This document shows, in pieces, positions 25,359 to 38,200 of a stretch of DNA of 64,000 nucleotides; positions within the stretch are counted from its first letter, which is position 1, and each line of letters starts with the position of its first letter. A program made the translations under genes and the position numbers. Under the pieces are notes generated by a model that was not told the DNA's origin, did no database searches, and saw nothing but the letters and a program-made list of their open reading frames with translations. The stretch lies in contig NC_081813.1 of NCBI RefSeq assembly GCF_030704535.1, positions 2,442,001 to 2,506,000 of the forward strand, written 5' to 3'. This DNA is from Vitis vinifera. Taxonomy: Eukaryota > Streptophyta > Magnoliopsida > Vitales > Vitaceae.

Positions 25359-28300
25359 CTACCGTGCTAGGGGGATAATTTCAGTGCTCTGATCCTCAGT
25401 GGTTATTCCAATTGAATCTTTTGATTCAGGCTCATGACCCTCCTTCTGAGATGCCTCCATTTCCAAACACTGCTTTAGTTCCATCACTACATAGTGCATG
25501 GCTGGCCTTTCTGTTGAAGTGGGAGACACGCAACACATGGCCACTTCCACAGCTTTCCAGGCAGAATTGATGTCAAATTCTCCCTGTAACCTTGGATCAA
25601 CAGTATTCTTAATATCCCCATTTGCAAGCATGCAACTAACCCATTCAATTATGTGAGTCTTCTCACGGTCCTTTGAAATTGCAGGTTGGCTTGTGATAAT
25701 CTCCAAGAGAACAACTCCAAAGCTAAAAACATCACTCTTCTCCGTCAACCTGATTGCATTATATACTTTTCAATAGGAATATGATTTTTTTCAATGTACT
25801 GATTGAGGTATGGGTGGAGACTTTATACCTACAGCCGCCGCTGTTGAAGGGAAAAAAGTTGAATTACTAAAGAATTATGGCATCCCTAACCAAATATCTA
25901 TTGAAAATTCCTTCTTTTTCCTGCTTTAACTTAACTTTAATTTTATTAGGCCAGTTCTTCTAATAATGTCAGTTTGTGCAAAAAATTGAACTCGAGTGTA
26001 TATATAGTGAGAATAAATATACTTACTCAGGATCAAGGTAGCCAGGGGTGCCAACAACGGCTGTTGACACGTGACTGCTACCTTCAATTGGAAAAGCTCT
26101 GGACAGCCCAAAATCAGCTAGTTTGGCCTGGAATCTTTCATTCAATAAGATGTTGGTAGACTTTATATCTCTATGGATGATGGATGGCTTACAACCATCA
26201 TGCAGATAGTCCAGTCCTGCAATTGACTTGCACTTATACTCGTTGATTACAACCACAGAGAAAGCTTCAAAAGATAAAAGAAAAAAGGGTTGTGCACTTC
26301 ATGTGCTTTCTGACCTTGTGCTGCATCTGTTGCTATTCGTAGTCTCTCTTCCCAACTCAAGACACTTGGCATCATAAAGTAATTATCTAAACTGTACAAT
26401 TTTATCAAGAAAAGGAACCTCATCAAAGTAGTGAAAGAAGAAAGTCTAAAATTTTGAAACCGAGAGCTACAGAAAAAACTCAAGTCTTCAGACTTAAAAT
26501 TTGAAGGAATTCACAGGTTCTTGCAGTGAAAATTTTGAAGTGTGATTACCCGATAGATGCCTTTTTAAGTCTCCATTAACCATGTACTCATATATGAGCC
26601 CCATGTGATAGCCATCATTGCAATATCCAATAAGAGAAGTCACATTTCTGTGATGAACTCTCATAAGATGTTTTGCCATAAATTTAAAGCCACATCTTAA
26701 TTCAGAATTTATGAATTCAAATTTTCAGTAGAACATTCTCTTGGACAAGTAGACCCTTTGATGTATTCATTCCTATTATTGTGATTCTGTACTGTTGTAA
26801 TTTACCTCAGCCTGAAATTGCTTATATCCTTGAATTGATGATTGAGAGAGCATCTTCACAGCAACTTGAATTCCATCTAGATGACCATAGTAAACAGTTC
26901 CAAATCCTCCTTTTCCAACAACCTTCTCAAGGTTGTTGGTAATAGTCAGGACCTCAGAATATGTAAACTGGCGTTTGTTTGAGTCCATCTCAGCATCCAT
27001 CTCCTCTACCTTCCCAACTAATATGATCATCACTTAGTGAGCCTTCTGCTCTAATTAATTGGCATGTAAAAGGACATTTGCATCTTTTGTGATCTAAAAT
27101 TTCCATCCTTTGATTATGAGAATAATGATTATGTTATACCTTCTTGTCTTCCTCTTCTAATCCACCAGAAGGTAGCCAGTGTAGTTAAGAAAATGAATGC
27201 TGCAGTAACTGATACCACTACTGGAACAACAAACTTGTTCTTCTTTTTGCATGAGCCTGGCCAACAAAGTTCTGGATTGCTCTTCACACTTGCATTCACA
27301 AGAGGATGACAATGAATGTTAGTCTATAGCTGTATTAGTCTATAGCTGTAAATACCAATCCTCTCCTATATTGGAGTTACATTTACCAACCATCTACTAT
27401 GTAATATCTCTCATAATTTGATGATTTAGCTATTTAGGGGATATTTCATAATATTCTGGTTTCAGGTAAAGTCAAACTGACTTGTCATAAAAGAATAATG
27501 ATGATCCTGTTCAGGGTTTTTTGACAAGAATCAGACCTCAACAACAGTGATCCATTCTTATATCTTTCAATGAGTTCAACGGGAACTGATCCTGTGAGCT
27601 TGTTTCCTGTTAAGTTTCTTCAAGGGCAGAGCAAATATGATCAGATCCCTCATATCCCTACCAAATAAATTAAAATGTTTGCTTCTAGACCTAAGTCACT
27701 TACAGGGACCTCAAGAGTGGCAGTTGAGATAGAAAATCAGGTATTGGTCCATTCAAGCCATTTTGTGATAAGTCCCTGAAATGAATAAATATTTCAGTTA
27801 ATATTTACCTTTTTCTGATAGATGGACCCTGTTTTTTTTGTGCCATCATTAACAATTGAATGCCTTAGGCATGTGAGATTAAGATATACTTACAAAGACT
27901 GTAAGAGTGTGAGGTTAGATATATAAGGAGTTATGTTCCCAGTCAATCTGCTTGAGGACAAGTTCCTGATGACATGTAAAAAATACTTTCTCAAGAGGGA
28001 GTTGGGATTAAGATCAAAATATAGTATGCTTATTTGAAGGCATAAACTTACAAGGATATGATCCTGGGGGGATTGTAGTCATTGTAGCTGCAGTTAAGGC
28101 CCTCCCATGAGTAATTTTCAGGCGCACAAGGATCTCCCTGCCAGTTTTTCTTCACTCCATACAATGATTTGATATTCATGATGGCATCAACTAATATCTC
28201 CAAGAAATTGATGCATCAGTGTATAAATAGTTAAGAAACAGCTTGTATGGAAAGAATGAGGTAAAGCATGCATATTTGGTAGAGATCTCACTATCCAAAT

Positions 28301-29608
28301 GAAAACCAAATTTTAGTTAGAACATACCATCTTTTTGGTCTGTTTGTGATTGCAGGAGTTGTTTTACTAGATAAACTTCGAGAGCATTGATGATGGGGGG
28401 AAGTGTTGAACTATTGGTTTTATAGATTGAAAACTCAAACTTTTCACTGATGCTGGATGAAATTCTGTACATTGCAGTTGCTTCAAAACTTTCAGGAGTA
28501 AGTGGTCCATGCCATAAATTTCCATTCAGAAAGATGTTAAACTCTCTGGACTCATTTAATTGGAGTTCCTCCACTTCAGCAAAGTACAAATAGATGTAAA
28601 ATTTAGAAGTCGGATCAGTGGACTCCCAGGAGAACTTCAAAGGTTCCATCGTGTTTAGTGGTTTGACGGCAGTGCTCATGACAATAGATGTTAGTTGAAG
28701 TTTGTTGTCATCATCAGTGTCAATAGTACGCGAGGTATTTAACATTTTCCATTCACCCGAGTTGTATGGGAACCAAAAGCGATCACAGTTATCATCTTTA
28801 AACCTAAAACAAGATATTTATACCTCGTTGGGAGACCAAATATTTACTTATAGTAATTAAATAAAGAGAATGTTCACTTGATTCTTCCTACAAAATGCTT
28901 ACCTTATTAATTCATAGGGTGAACCAAAATCCCACCTTGCATAGCGTACTAGTGATCCTGATTGAGTTTCATACATGGAATTATCCAATAACCTTAACTC
29001 TAATGCTGATATAAAAGGTATTCCAGAGTCAGTATTTACAAGACATACATAGATATAATCTGATGACAAGACATGTATGATCTCCTTGCTTATGACACTG
29101 GATGCATTATCCAATTGCACTGACTCCAACATATTTACTCCAAGAATCAGATCAAATTCTGGTAGCTGATTTTTGGCATCGTAATTTCCATACATGAACT
29201 GTGCTCTGATCAAATATTTATTACCTCTGCCTCTTGCAGGTCTTAGGGTGTAACAGTTATTAATTCCTTCAGGGAAGCTTCTGACATTCCAAAGCTGCTG
29301 TGGAAGGCTATTGGTCTTGAATTCAGGTGATATACTGTTACTTATACCAGTATCAATGAAGGTTGCATCTGAAGTGTAATATATACCAGTCACCTGATCG
29401 GTATAGCTGGAATCTTCTGATATCCCACAATCTATGCTTATAAAGCCTGAGAGAAAGAGAGTCATTAGCACCATGCATAGCAAACAAGAGCTGATGTAGT
29501 TATTTTAAAGATTGTGAGTTTCAAACCTGATTGATCCTGGGCATGAACGAGAAATATAAGAGCAAAAGTACCAAGTAATTCAAATAGAGAGCCTTTTAAC
29601 ATGTCCAT
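25359..29608 (-). pseudogene. Malectin-like LRR receptor kinase, copy 1, damaged kinase exons
   Basis: This is a 13-exon SIRK/FRK1-type gene. Exon 1 (29527-29608) encodes MDMLKGSLFELLGTFALIFL, a signal peptide. Exons 2 (28903-29446) and 3 (28328-28803) encode the malectin-like domain from GFISIDCG. Exon 4 is 28052-28190; small LRR exons lie near 27896-27967, 27707-27778 and 27535-27621. Exon 8 (about 27141-27285) has the membrane span in KFVVPVVVSVTAAFIFL. Kinase exons follow: glycine loop [11 protein letters not shown] (26806-27017), [10 protein letters not shown] and LADFGLSR (26027-26216), and the last exon ending at 25359. Compared with copy 2, the exon 10 acceptor near 26682 reads TTATG instead of TTCAG. 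Exon 11 has lost about 12 bp at its 5' end near 26376. The last exon's acceptor has eroded, so that the nearest in-phase AG would delete YHASNR. The ectodomain looks open, but a full kinase is unlikely. A secreted or kinase-less product is possible. Confidence 0.8.
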
Positions 29609-29658
29609 CACCTTCTTCAGATTCTTTTTGCAATGGGGCACAGCAGCTCTGTGGTCTT

Positions 29659-29667
29659 CTTATAAAT
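29659..29667 (-). promoter_or_regulatory. TATA box of receptor kinase copy 1
   Basis: On the minus strand TTTATAAGA lies about 50 bases upstream of the ATG at 29608. The same element, TGATTTATAAGATGAA, is kept about 55 bases upstream of copy 2, and a slightly altered one is upstream of the remnant near 33220. Conservation across the tandem copies supports a core promoter with a very short leader. Confidence 0.6.
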
Positions 29668-29669
29668 CA

Positions 29670-32059
29670 CTTACCTACTTGCATGTCGTCACAGTACTAT
29701 TTGAGCAACCCAGTCAATTCTCCCTGTAGCTATGGATGATAATGACCAAAGGCTTAAATCTATTGGTAAATCATATTGTTTAATCTGGTATTCTAACCTG
29801 TTGTCCTACTGCCATCAGAGGAACTTCTGGGTGGATCTCAGCTGGCAGTAGACGACCTTGAAATTTTCTTGGAGCAACCTTTGCACCTTTTTGTAATTAG
29901 GTTTTATTTATTTATTTTTTATTTCTCTCCCTTTCTTGTAACTATTTGCATTTAGACTTTATTTTCACTTCATTAATTATTCCCTCACTGTCTGGAGTTT
30001 ACTACCTCTATTTGTGTCTCACTAACTGTTGACTAATGCTGCACCTAACTTACAATACACCCCCTTGAAGTTTCAAGTCCCATCATTGAAACAAATGCTT
30101 TCCTCCCCTAATAGAGGAAATCCCAGCTTGGCATTGGAGGGTGATAACCTCCTTGGCTTGGAAAACTGGTTCTTGAGACAAATGGTGCTTGAGCCGGTTG
30201 TTTTGCTTATAGCAGTCTAGTCAGCATGTCTTACATGCCAAGTTTAAGGAAAATTTCTTGTCCACATACAACCTCTATGATGTATAGACTGAAAAATGAT
30301 TACTCTTTTATGTTGTTGACATCCCACCAACTCTATGCAACAAGAAGCAGTCACACCTGACTAGTTAAATCTTAAATGAAAATTTACTCATCTCCTTTGA
30401 GTTGAATCATTCAAGGATATGTTAAAAATTACAAGAGATCATTTGAAAGTGTAAAGAAAAACATTATGTTTAAGATTTTATAGATTGGGGACTTTGTCAA
30501 GTTCTCTCAGATTGGATTGCAAACTTGACTAATCTGTGATCAAACTGTCTGCTTCTTAATTGTCATGAAAAAAAAGAAGAAATAGCACTCCTGTATCATT
30601 GCATGCAAATTGTCCTAGGAGTCACATCTGACAGGGAAAGGCCTGCAAATTCAGTAAATGCAACAGTTTTACTGGCAGGCCATTGTTTGTGACAGTTCAC
30701 CAATTGCAATGGCTGCTGGTGTTTTGATTGCAAAGAGATGAACTAACCAATAGACCATTTCTTTCTCCTGTTTGGCTTTTGATCTTGTAAACAAATGAGG
30801 TGGACAGGAATGTATATTTACCCTTCCCATTTTTGTTTTCACAATTCTAGGCATTATCATATCAGTCATATGATGCATTGACACAGTAGTTGATGTTGGG
30901 AAATGCTAATTTCAAAGTTCTGTTCCTCCAACACCTACCTGAGTTTCAGCCTCTTTCGTAATTCATATGCTTACTGACTCCAGGTTGAAAAAACTCAAAC
31001 TGGTGCATTTGGTGTTCTTGTATGGATAATCTATCAGAGTGCTAACTTGAGTTCAAAGCTCACTTTTTTCAGGCTTATCCAAAAGTACTTCTAGAAGAAG
31101 CAAAACTGTTCCTAATTTTCTCAAGATATATTTGCAGTCCATTCTTGGAAACTCGAACTTCACAATATGGGCTGTTCTGCAATGACACTTCAAAATGTTT
31201 GTAATTGCACTGCACACTTTCTGATATATAATTCTGTTAAGAAAATGTTTAAGAGTCTGACGGGATAAATTTATCAAGATAGATGAGTTGAAACAGGTGG
31301 GAAATGGAATTATGGTGCAAAGTGGAAATGTCCCCCACAGGTCAGCTGGAATTAGATGATGTTTCAACAGCTAGAGAAAATATACTTTGCATAAATTGCA
31401 ACATTTGCAAACAAATGTAGAAAAACATAGTTGATGTATACTTTCAATGGCGTTTACTCATGCCTGTGGAATAGGCACAGAGCTTTTTGGCAGTAAATGG
31501 ACTGTTTTAGACACATTGGAAACTCTAGTGAGGTGGCTAATTGGGAAGTACGGTAAATAGATTCAACCAAATTTTTGCCTGATCCAATAGTCTTCCATTA
31601 GTGCAGGAAGCATGTATGACATTTGAATTTTGGGCATTACCTCTAGTCTTTTTGCCAATGATTTCCAAATCAACTTGCTTTAACATTACACTGGTGATTT
31701 AGGATCGAGTATGAACTCAACTTTTCTCTCCCCTTTTTTTATCATCCTCTTGAACCTCCCCTGGAAGTTTAAATATTGGTAGTAGCGCTCATGCATTTAT
31801 CCATTCTCTTTGTCATGATTTTATGTCCTTTTCCTCCCCATTTTCTTATGTCTCCCTCTCTGGCACTATGCAATTTCAACTACTTTTTGAAAGATGAACA
31901 GATCAAAGGGTGAAACAAAGATTCACAGTCCTTTTTAAGCATAACTGTACTACAAGCTACTGACCACTATGCCACAACTTTTCGTGTGCACTGACATGAT
32001 TAATTGAATTATTAACATTAGGAAGAAAAAAGGTTTGGAACCCAACTGAGAGTCATGTA
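29670..32059. other. Spacer of the receptor kinase tandem array
   Basis: No gene is seen. The stretch 30655-30790 is similar to 40585-40765 (shared CCAATAGACCATTTCTTTCT), showing that intergenic DNA was duplicated together with the kinase genes. The stretch 30030-30220 has counterparts in the other spacers (around 33870-34000 and 40100). Short open frames here are chance. Confidence 0.6.
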
Positions 32060-33180
32060 AACTGTACTACTGAGCCAGGGGAGTAGTTCCAGTATGTGGA
32101 TCCAGCTATTTCTGTTAACTGCTGTAATTCCATCACTACATGGTTCATGCTTAGCCTTTTACTGGAAGAGGGAGATACATAAGCCATTGCTACTCCCACG
32201 CCTTTCCAGATAGGATACAGAAAACTGCAACTTTCCTCTCCTCTATACCTATAGCATCAGATGAATCAAGTTTGGCCCACACATAATCTAAATTGTGAGT
32301 GCTGTCCTATAGTCCTATCTGTCAGCTTGTTGTAACAATCAGCAACGGTAAGCTAGGTACTTAACGTAGCCCAGTTAGGCCAATAGTGTGAGAACTAGAA
32401 ATTATCATAGATATTGTCTCCCAACCTAAGAGAGATATTTGTGCCTAAGTGAAAAATCAGATGCTTAGTAATTAAATAAAGAGAATTTTACAAAAATGCT
32501 TATCTAACTAAGCCATAGAGGTGAGCCAAGACACCCTCAAGTAGTGAACCAGTGATGCAGATTCAGTTGGATTATAGAATTATTCATGCCTTAGTTCTAA
32601 TGCTGATGTAGAAGGCTTTCTGAAGCCTGAATTTACAAGGCAGGCATATAATTTGATGAAAGATTATGCATGATCTCCCTTGATTATCGCACTGGATGCA
32701 TCATTGGATTTTGCTGAATCCTGTTTATGATTTATCAAGTCCGAGATGTGAATAGAAATTCTGGTATTTGACCTTCAGCATCATGATTCCAATGCATGGA
32801 CCATGCCCTCATTAAGCATTTATTGCCTTTGTCTCTTGCAGGTCTCAGGGTGTAATAGTTTTTGTACTCCTTCAGGGGAGCTTCTGAAGTTCCAAGATTG
32901 CTGTAGAAGGCTATTGATTCCAAATTCAGGTGATGCACTCTCACTTCTCCAGTGTCAATGAAGATTACATCTGAACAATAATATATGTGAATTACCTTGT
33001 TAGTATATATAGCTGGAATCTTGTGATGTGTCACCTCATTGGTAGTTCTGATTCTTGAGATAGCAAACAGTGGTTGATATGGTTATTCAAAGATTCTGAT
33101 TTTCAATCCTGATCGATTCCTGGAAATAACCAGAAATTTCAGAACAGAGCTAGCAAGTCCATCACAATCTTTGGATCCTT
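32060..33180 (-). pseudogene. Decayed receptor kinase remnant between copies 1 and 2
   Basis: The segment 32060-32220 matches the last part of the kinase C-terminus of copies 1 and 2, with recognisable PAMxxVVMEL-like wording. From 32470 to 33060 it matches the malectin-like exon 2, including NYYTLRPARDKGNKCLMRA at about 32805-32865. A trace of the signal-peptide exon reaches about 33180. LRR, membrane and most kinase exons are missing, so an internal deletion of about 3 kb fused the two ends. Many substitutions and several frame breaks show this copy is older in its decay than the others. It lies in the same orientation as its neighbours. Confidence 0.8.
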
Positions 33181-35272
33181 CTTGCAGACAAAGATGCAGA
33201 GAGGTTTTGTGAATTTCATCTTATAGATCATACCCACCAACCTGCATGTTTCCAAAGGACTATAATGGAATGAATTCTGATAAGCCATTGCAAAGGGTTA
33301 AAAGTTAGTTGGGAAGTCATATTGTTTAATCCAGATATTCTCACTGAAATTTTGGCTTATTGCCATCTGATGAACTTCTCTAGTTGACCTTAATGAGGAT
33401 CCAAGTCCTAGTCAATCATCAAACCTTCTAGGTGCAATTTTTGTAACTTTTTGTGGTTAGACTTTTCATAGGTAAATTACAATTGAATTCTCTCTCACCT
33501 CATTCTTCCTTTTCCCCATTTCTCCTATGAGCTACAGAGGCACTACCTATATTTTTTTCTCTGAACAGACACTGCCTAATGATAAATAAATGTTTTTTTT
33601 TATAGGAGATTAAGCACCTTGGTCGGTTTGCTTGTAGGGCCAACTTTCATGCACCAGAACATGAATAATGGGTTCCAAAAATGTGTATTAGAAGTGTCAA
33701 AGGACAAAATTTTCTAGCTAAGGCATAGAATGCCTAAATAGGCACTCCACCATAGGCATGTTCTCCAAATCCTATCTTGAACCGACTATCTTTCCTTTCA
33801 TTTCTAACTGTTATCTGGTACCATACCCAAATCATAGAAAAATCATCAAAATCTGAAGTAGAGTCAATGAAAACAGATACTTTCCTCCTCTGATATAGGA
33901 CAAACCCAATTGGTACTGGGAAGGCTTAACCTAGTATGGGATGCAAGAAACTGTTTGGCTTTACGAGTGCAATCAATGGGGCTGGAGCACATTGGTCCCT
34001 TTACACCACTCTGACTAGCTTGTCCTCCTTGTCAGTGGGAGGGTGTGCATTTTTTCTACTTTCAAGCTTGAGCTCATTGACTGGAATATGTTTAAAAGAA
34101 AATTTCTTGAGAGTAAGTAAATGTCAACATACAAGATATGTGATCTATATAGGATAAAAAATGAGTACTCTTCATGGTATGGACAACCCACAAACTCTTT
34201 GGTAGAAGAATTATTCTTACCAGAGTAGTTAAAACCTAAAACAAAAATCTAACAATCCTTTTTAAATGAATCATTCCAAGGGTATTTAAAAAATTATAAC
34301 AGATCATTCAACAATGTAAAAAAGAACACTATATTTGACATAGTATAGGTTGGGGAATTTGTCAATTTCCTTTAGATTGAATGACAACTAGACTCTTCTG
34401 AGTTTGAAATGTCTGCTTCATAGTTATTTTACCTTCATGATAATTGCCAAATGTGATACCTATAGCAGCAGATGAATTCAGTTTGGCACAAACATCATCT
34501 AGAATGAAGGGGATTGTCCTGTAATCCTTTTTCTACACGTGGCAACCTTGTTTTCCAGATTCGAGTTTTAATTGCAATATTTCTGCAAGTAATCCTCAAA
34601 TCCTGTTGAAATCTGCAGTTTGACTCAACTCCATTCCTCAACCTGCTTGCAAATTTTATCTAAACTAAAATAGTCTTGTCTAAACCACCTTACTATCATC
34701 CTTCAATGCCTCAAAAACTTCTGCAATCCATTTCTATAGATTGAGAAGCTACAAAATCTCCTACACGGTAAATCTAAGTGTATGGACTATCAAATTTGTC
34801 TTCTCTGTGGAGCTTGATTATTTCCAGTGCCTTCTTTTTTGACTTCCTACTTATTTTTTGCTGTTAATTACAAATTAGGACATAGCCCATTAAATGTTTC
34901 AGCCTTTGATTTCATCCATCCTTGCAATCTAACTCTTTGGAAAACTACTAAAATCATGCTAGTGGTTTGGGAAGTCTATATAAAATTAGGTAATTTTGGT
35001 TTTGCTTATATCACCAGGACCTGGTTTAAGATTAAGTAACTGACATACATATATATATATTTCATTTGCTTTTCGTTTATTGCTGAAAAGATAGATTCCA
35101 AATTTTCTTTCGTATGATTCATTTAACATACATTCATAAGCAACTTAAAAAGCTAGTCCAAGGAATGAAGAAGCCAGGAGTTTTACATGCTAACCCAATT
35201 TCTGGAGAAAACTAAAAAGAGTTTCACATGTACAGGTGTGGCAACCAACAGACCAATGTACAATTTACATTA
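33181..35272. other. Spacer between remnant and receptor kinase copy 2
   Basis: No gene is seen. Parts around 33870-34360 resemble the spacer after copy 1 (30050-30530) and that after copy 2 (40090-40500), again showing duplication of intergenic sequence. Around 34460-34790 there is unfamiliar unique sequence. Confidence 0.5.
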
Positions 35273-38200
35273 TTACTGTGCCAGGGGAGTTGTTCCAGTG
35301 TGCAGCTTCATAGAAACCATATCAGTTGAATCTTTTGATTCAGTCCCTTGATTCCTGGATGCCTCCATTTCCAAACACTGATTTAGTTCCATAACTACAT
35401 AGTTCATAGCTGGCCTTTCAGTTGAAGTGGAAGCTACACAAGACATTGCTACTTCTACAGCTTTCCAGGCAGAATTGATGTCAAAGTCTCCCTGTAGCCT
35501 GGGGTCAACAATATTCTTAATATCCCCATTTGCTAGCATGGAACTAACCCATTGAATTATGTGAGTCTCCTCATGATTTCCAGGAACTGGGGACTGGCTT
35601 GTGATGATCTCTAAAAGAACAACCCCAAAGCTAAAAACATCGCTTTTCTCAGTCAACCTGTTTGATGCATGGTACCTGCAATTCAAAAGATGTAATTAAC
35701 TGAATACATCATATATTCTTCTGTGGGAGCATTATTTTACTACATATATTTCACTTAAACTGAATGAGCTAGGTCCAGGTCAAGTTTCAACAGACAGCGG
35801 ATGTTCTCAAAAGAAACTGAAGAATTAAAAATTTGTAACCTCTCTGACGAAATGTCTATCTACAGTTCTTTCTTTTTATTCAATTAAACAAAGTTTGCTT
35901 TTATTAGGCAGGTTCTAGTAACAATGTCATAACCTTGTTTAGAAATTGAACTCTTCCGCACATAGGGTACAATGAGCATAGATATACTTACTCAGGATCA
36001 AGGTAGCCACGGGTGCCAGCAACTATTGTTGACACATGAGTGCTGCCTTCATTTGGAAAAGCTCTGGACAGCCTAAAATCAGCTAGTTTGGCCTGGAATT
36101 TTTCATTCAATAAGATGTTGGTAGACTTTATGTCTCTGTGGATTATAGGTGGCTTACAACCATTGTGCAAATACTCCAATCCTGCAATTGAATTCCACAT
36201 ATGCTCGTTCATTTAAACCAAAGACAAAGGTTAAAGGAAATGGTTGTACACTCCATTTGCTTTCTGACCTTGTGCTGTCTCCACTGCTATTCTTAGTCTC
36301 TCTTCCCAACTCAGAACATTTGTATTTCTCTCTGCATCCATAAAGAATGATCTAAACCCTATGATTTTATCCAGAAAAGAGGACCTTATCCAAGTGGTGA
36401 ACACAAAAAAGTTAAAAATTTAAAACCATGAACAGCAGCAAAAATTAAAGTTAATGGGTTAAAAATTTATAACCATTACCAGATGGATGCCTCTGTAAGT
36501 CTCCATTGGCCATGTACTCATAGATGAGCCCCATGTTGTTGCCTTCCTTGCAATAGCCAATAAGAGAAGTAATGTTTCTGTGGTGAACTCTCATAAGAAG
36601 TTTTGCCTGAAATTTGTCTCACCATTTCAGTATGAGATTATATTAAAACATAGACTAAATGCATTCATTCCTGCTCTTGTGATTGTGCAGATTTATAAAT
36701 TACCTCTGCCTGAAACTGCTTATATCCTTGAATTGATGATGGAGAGAACATCTTCACAGCAACTTGAGTGTCATCTAGATGGCCATGGTAAACTGTTCCA
36801 AATCCACCTTTCCCCACTTCCTTCTCAAAGTTGTTGGTGATAGTGATGACCTCAGAATATGTAAATTGCTGTTTTTTTGACACCAAAGACCCTTCATCTC
36901 TGTTGGATTCGGAAACCATTTCCTGATCCTTACTAACTGATGATCATCACTAGTTTAATTAGTATATTTCTACTGAAAACCCCTCTTCATGTACAAGGAA
37001 ATTGCATCTTATATGGTCCATATTTAAGTATGAGCATAATGGTTATTTAATACCTTGTTTTCCCCCCCTTCTATGCTTCCAGAAGATAGCCAGTGCAGTT
37101 AAGAGAATGAATAGTGCAGCAACTGATGCCACTATTGGAACAACAAACTTCTTTTTCTTTTTGCATGAACCCGACCAACAAAGATTTGGATTTTCATTCA
37201 CACTTGCATCAACACAATGATGACCATAAATGTAAGTCTTAGAGTTTAGATACTGATATCTTGTAGGTGATATCATCTCATAAGCTGATGATTTGTCTAT
37301 TTTGGGAATATTTCATATTTTTCTATTTTTAACAAAAAGCTTTGGCATAGATGGGTAAAATGAAAACTGAAAAGTGAAAAATAGCACTTGATGGAAAAGA
37401 ATAATGATGATCTTGGTTCATGGTTTTTGACAAAAGGCAGACCTCAATAGCAGTGATCCATTCTCTGATCTTTCAATGAGTTCAACTGGAATAGATCCTG
37501 TCAGCTTGTTTCCTGTCAAGTTTCTTGAAATTCATAGAAATTAACTATAATTAGATCCCCTGTATTCTTACCAAAAAACTTAAAATGTTAGTTTCTACCC
37601 CTAAATAACTTACTGGGCCCTCAACAATGGAAGTTGAGAAAGAAAATCAGGTACTGGTCCAGTTAAGCCATTGTTTGATAAATCCCTGAAATGAGTAAAT
37701 ATTTCAATCATTATTTTCTTCTGAAGACAGGTCAATGTTGTGGTGCCTATCTATAATTAGTGAGTCAATGTCTTCTTCTTTCATGAGAGATTAAGGTACT
37801 TACAGATATTGTACCAACGTTAGATTTGATATAGAAGGAGCTATTTCCCCAGTCAATCCACTTGAGGACAAGTTCCTGAATGTATGTGCAATAATTTGAT
37901 CAAGGGGAAGTTGGGAATATTAAGATGAAAAGTTAGAAGACTTTAACAGGTGTAGAAGGAATTGCAGACTTACAAGGATATGATCCTGGGGGGTTCATGA
38001 CCATCATAGCTGCAGTTAAGACTGTCCCACATGTAAGTTTTAGGGGCACAAGGATCTCCCTGCCAGTTCTTCACTTCTTCTTCACTCCATACATGGATTT
38101 GATGTTCATGATATCATCAACTGTTATCTCCAAAGGTATAGACGCACACATACTTGTATTAATGCATGTATATTTAGTATGGAGCACAACTGATACTGAA

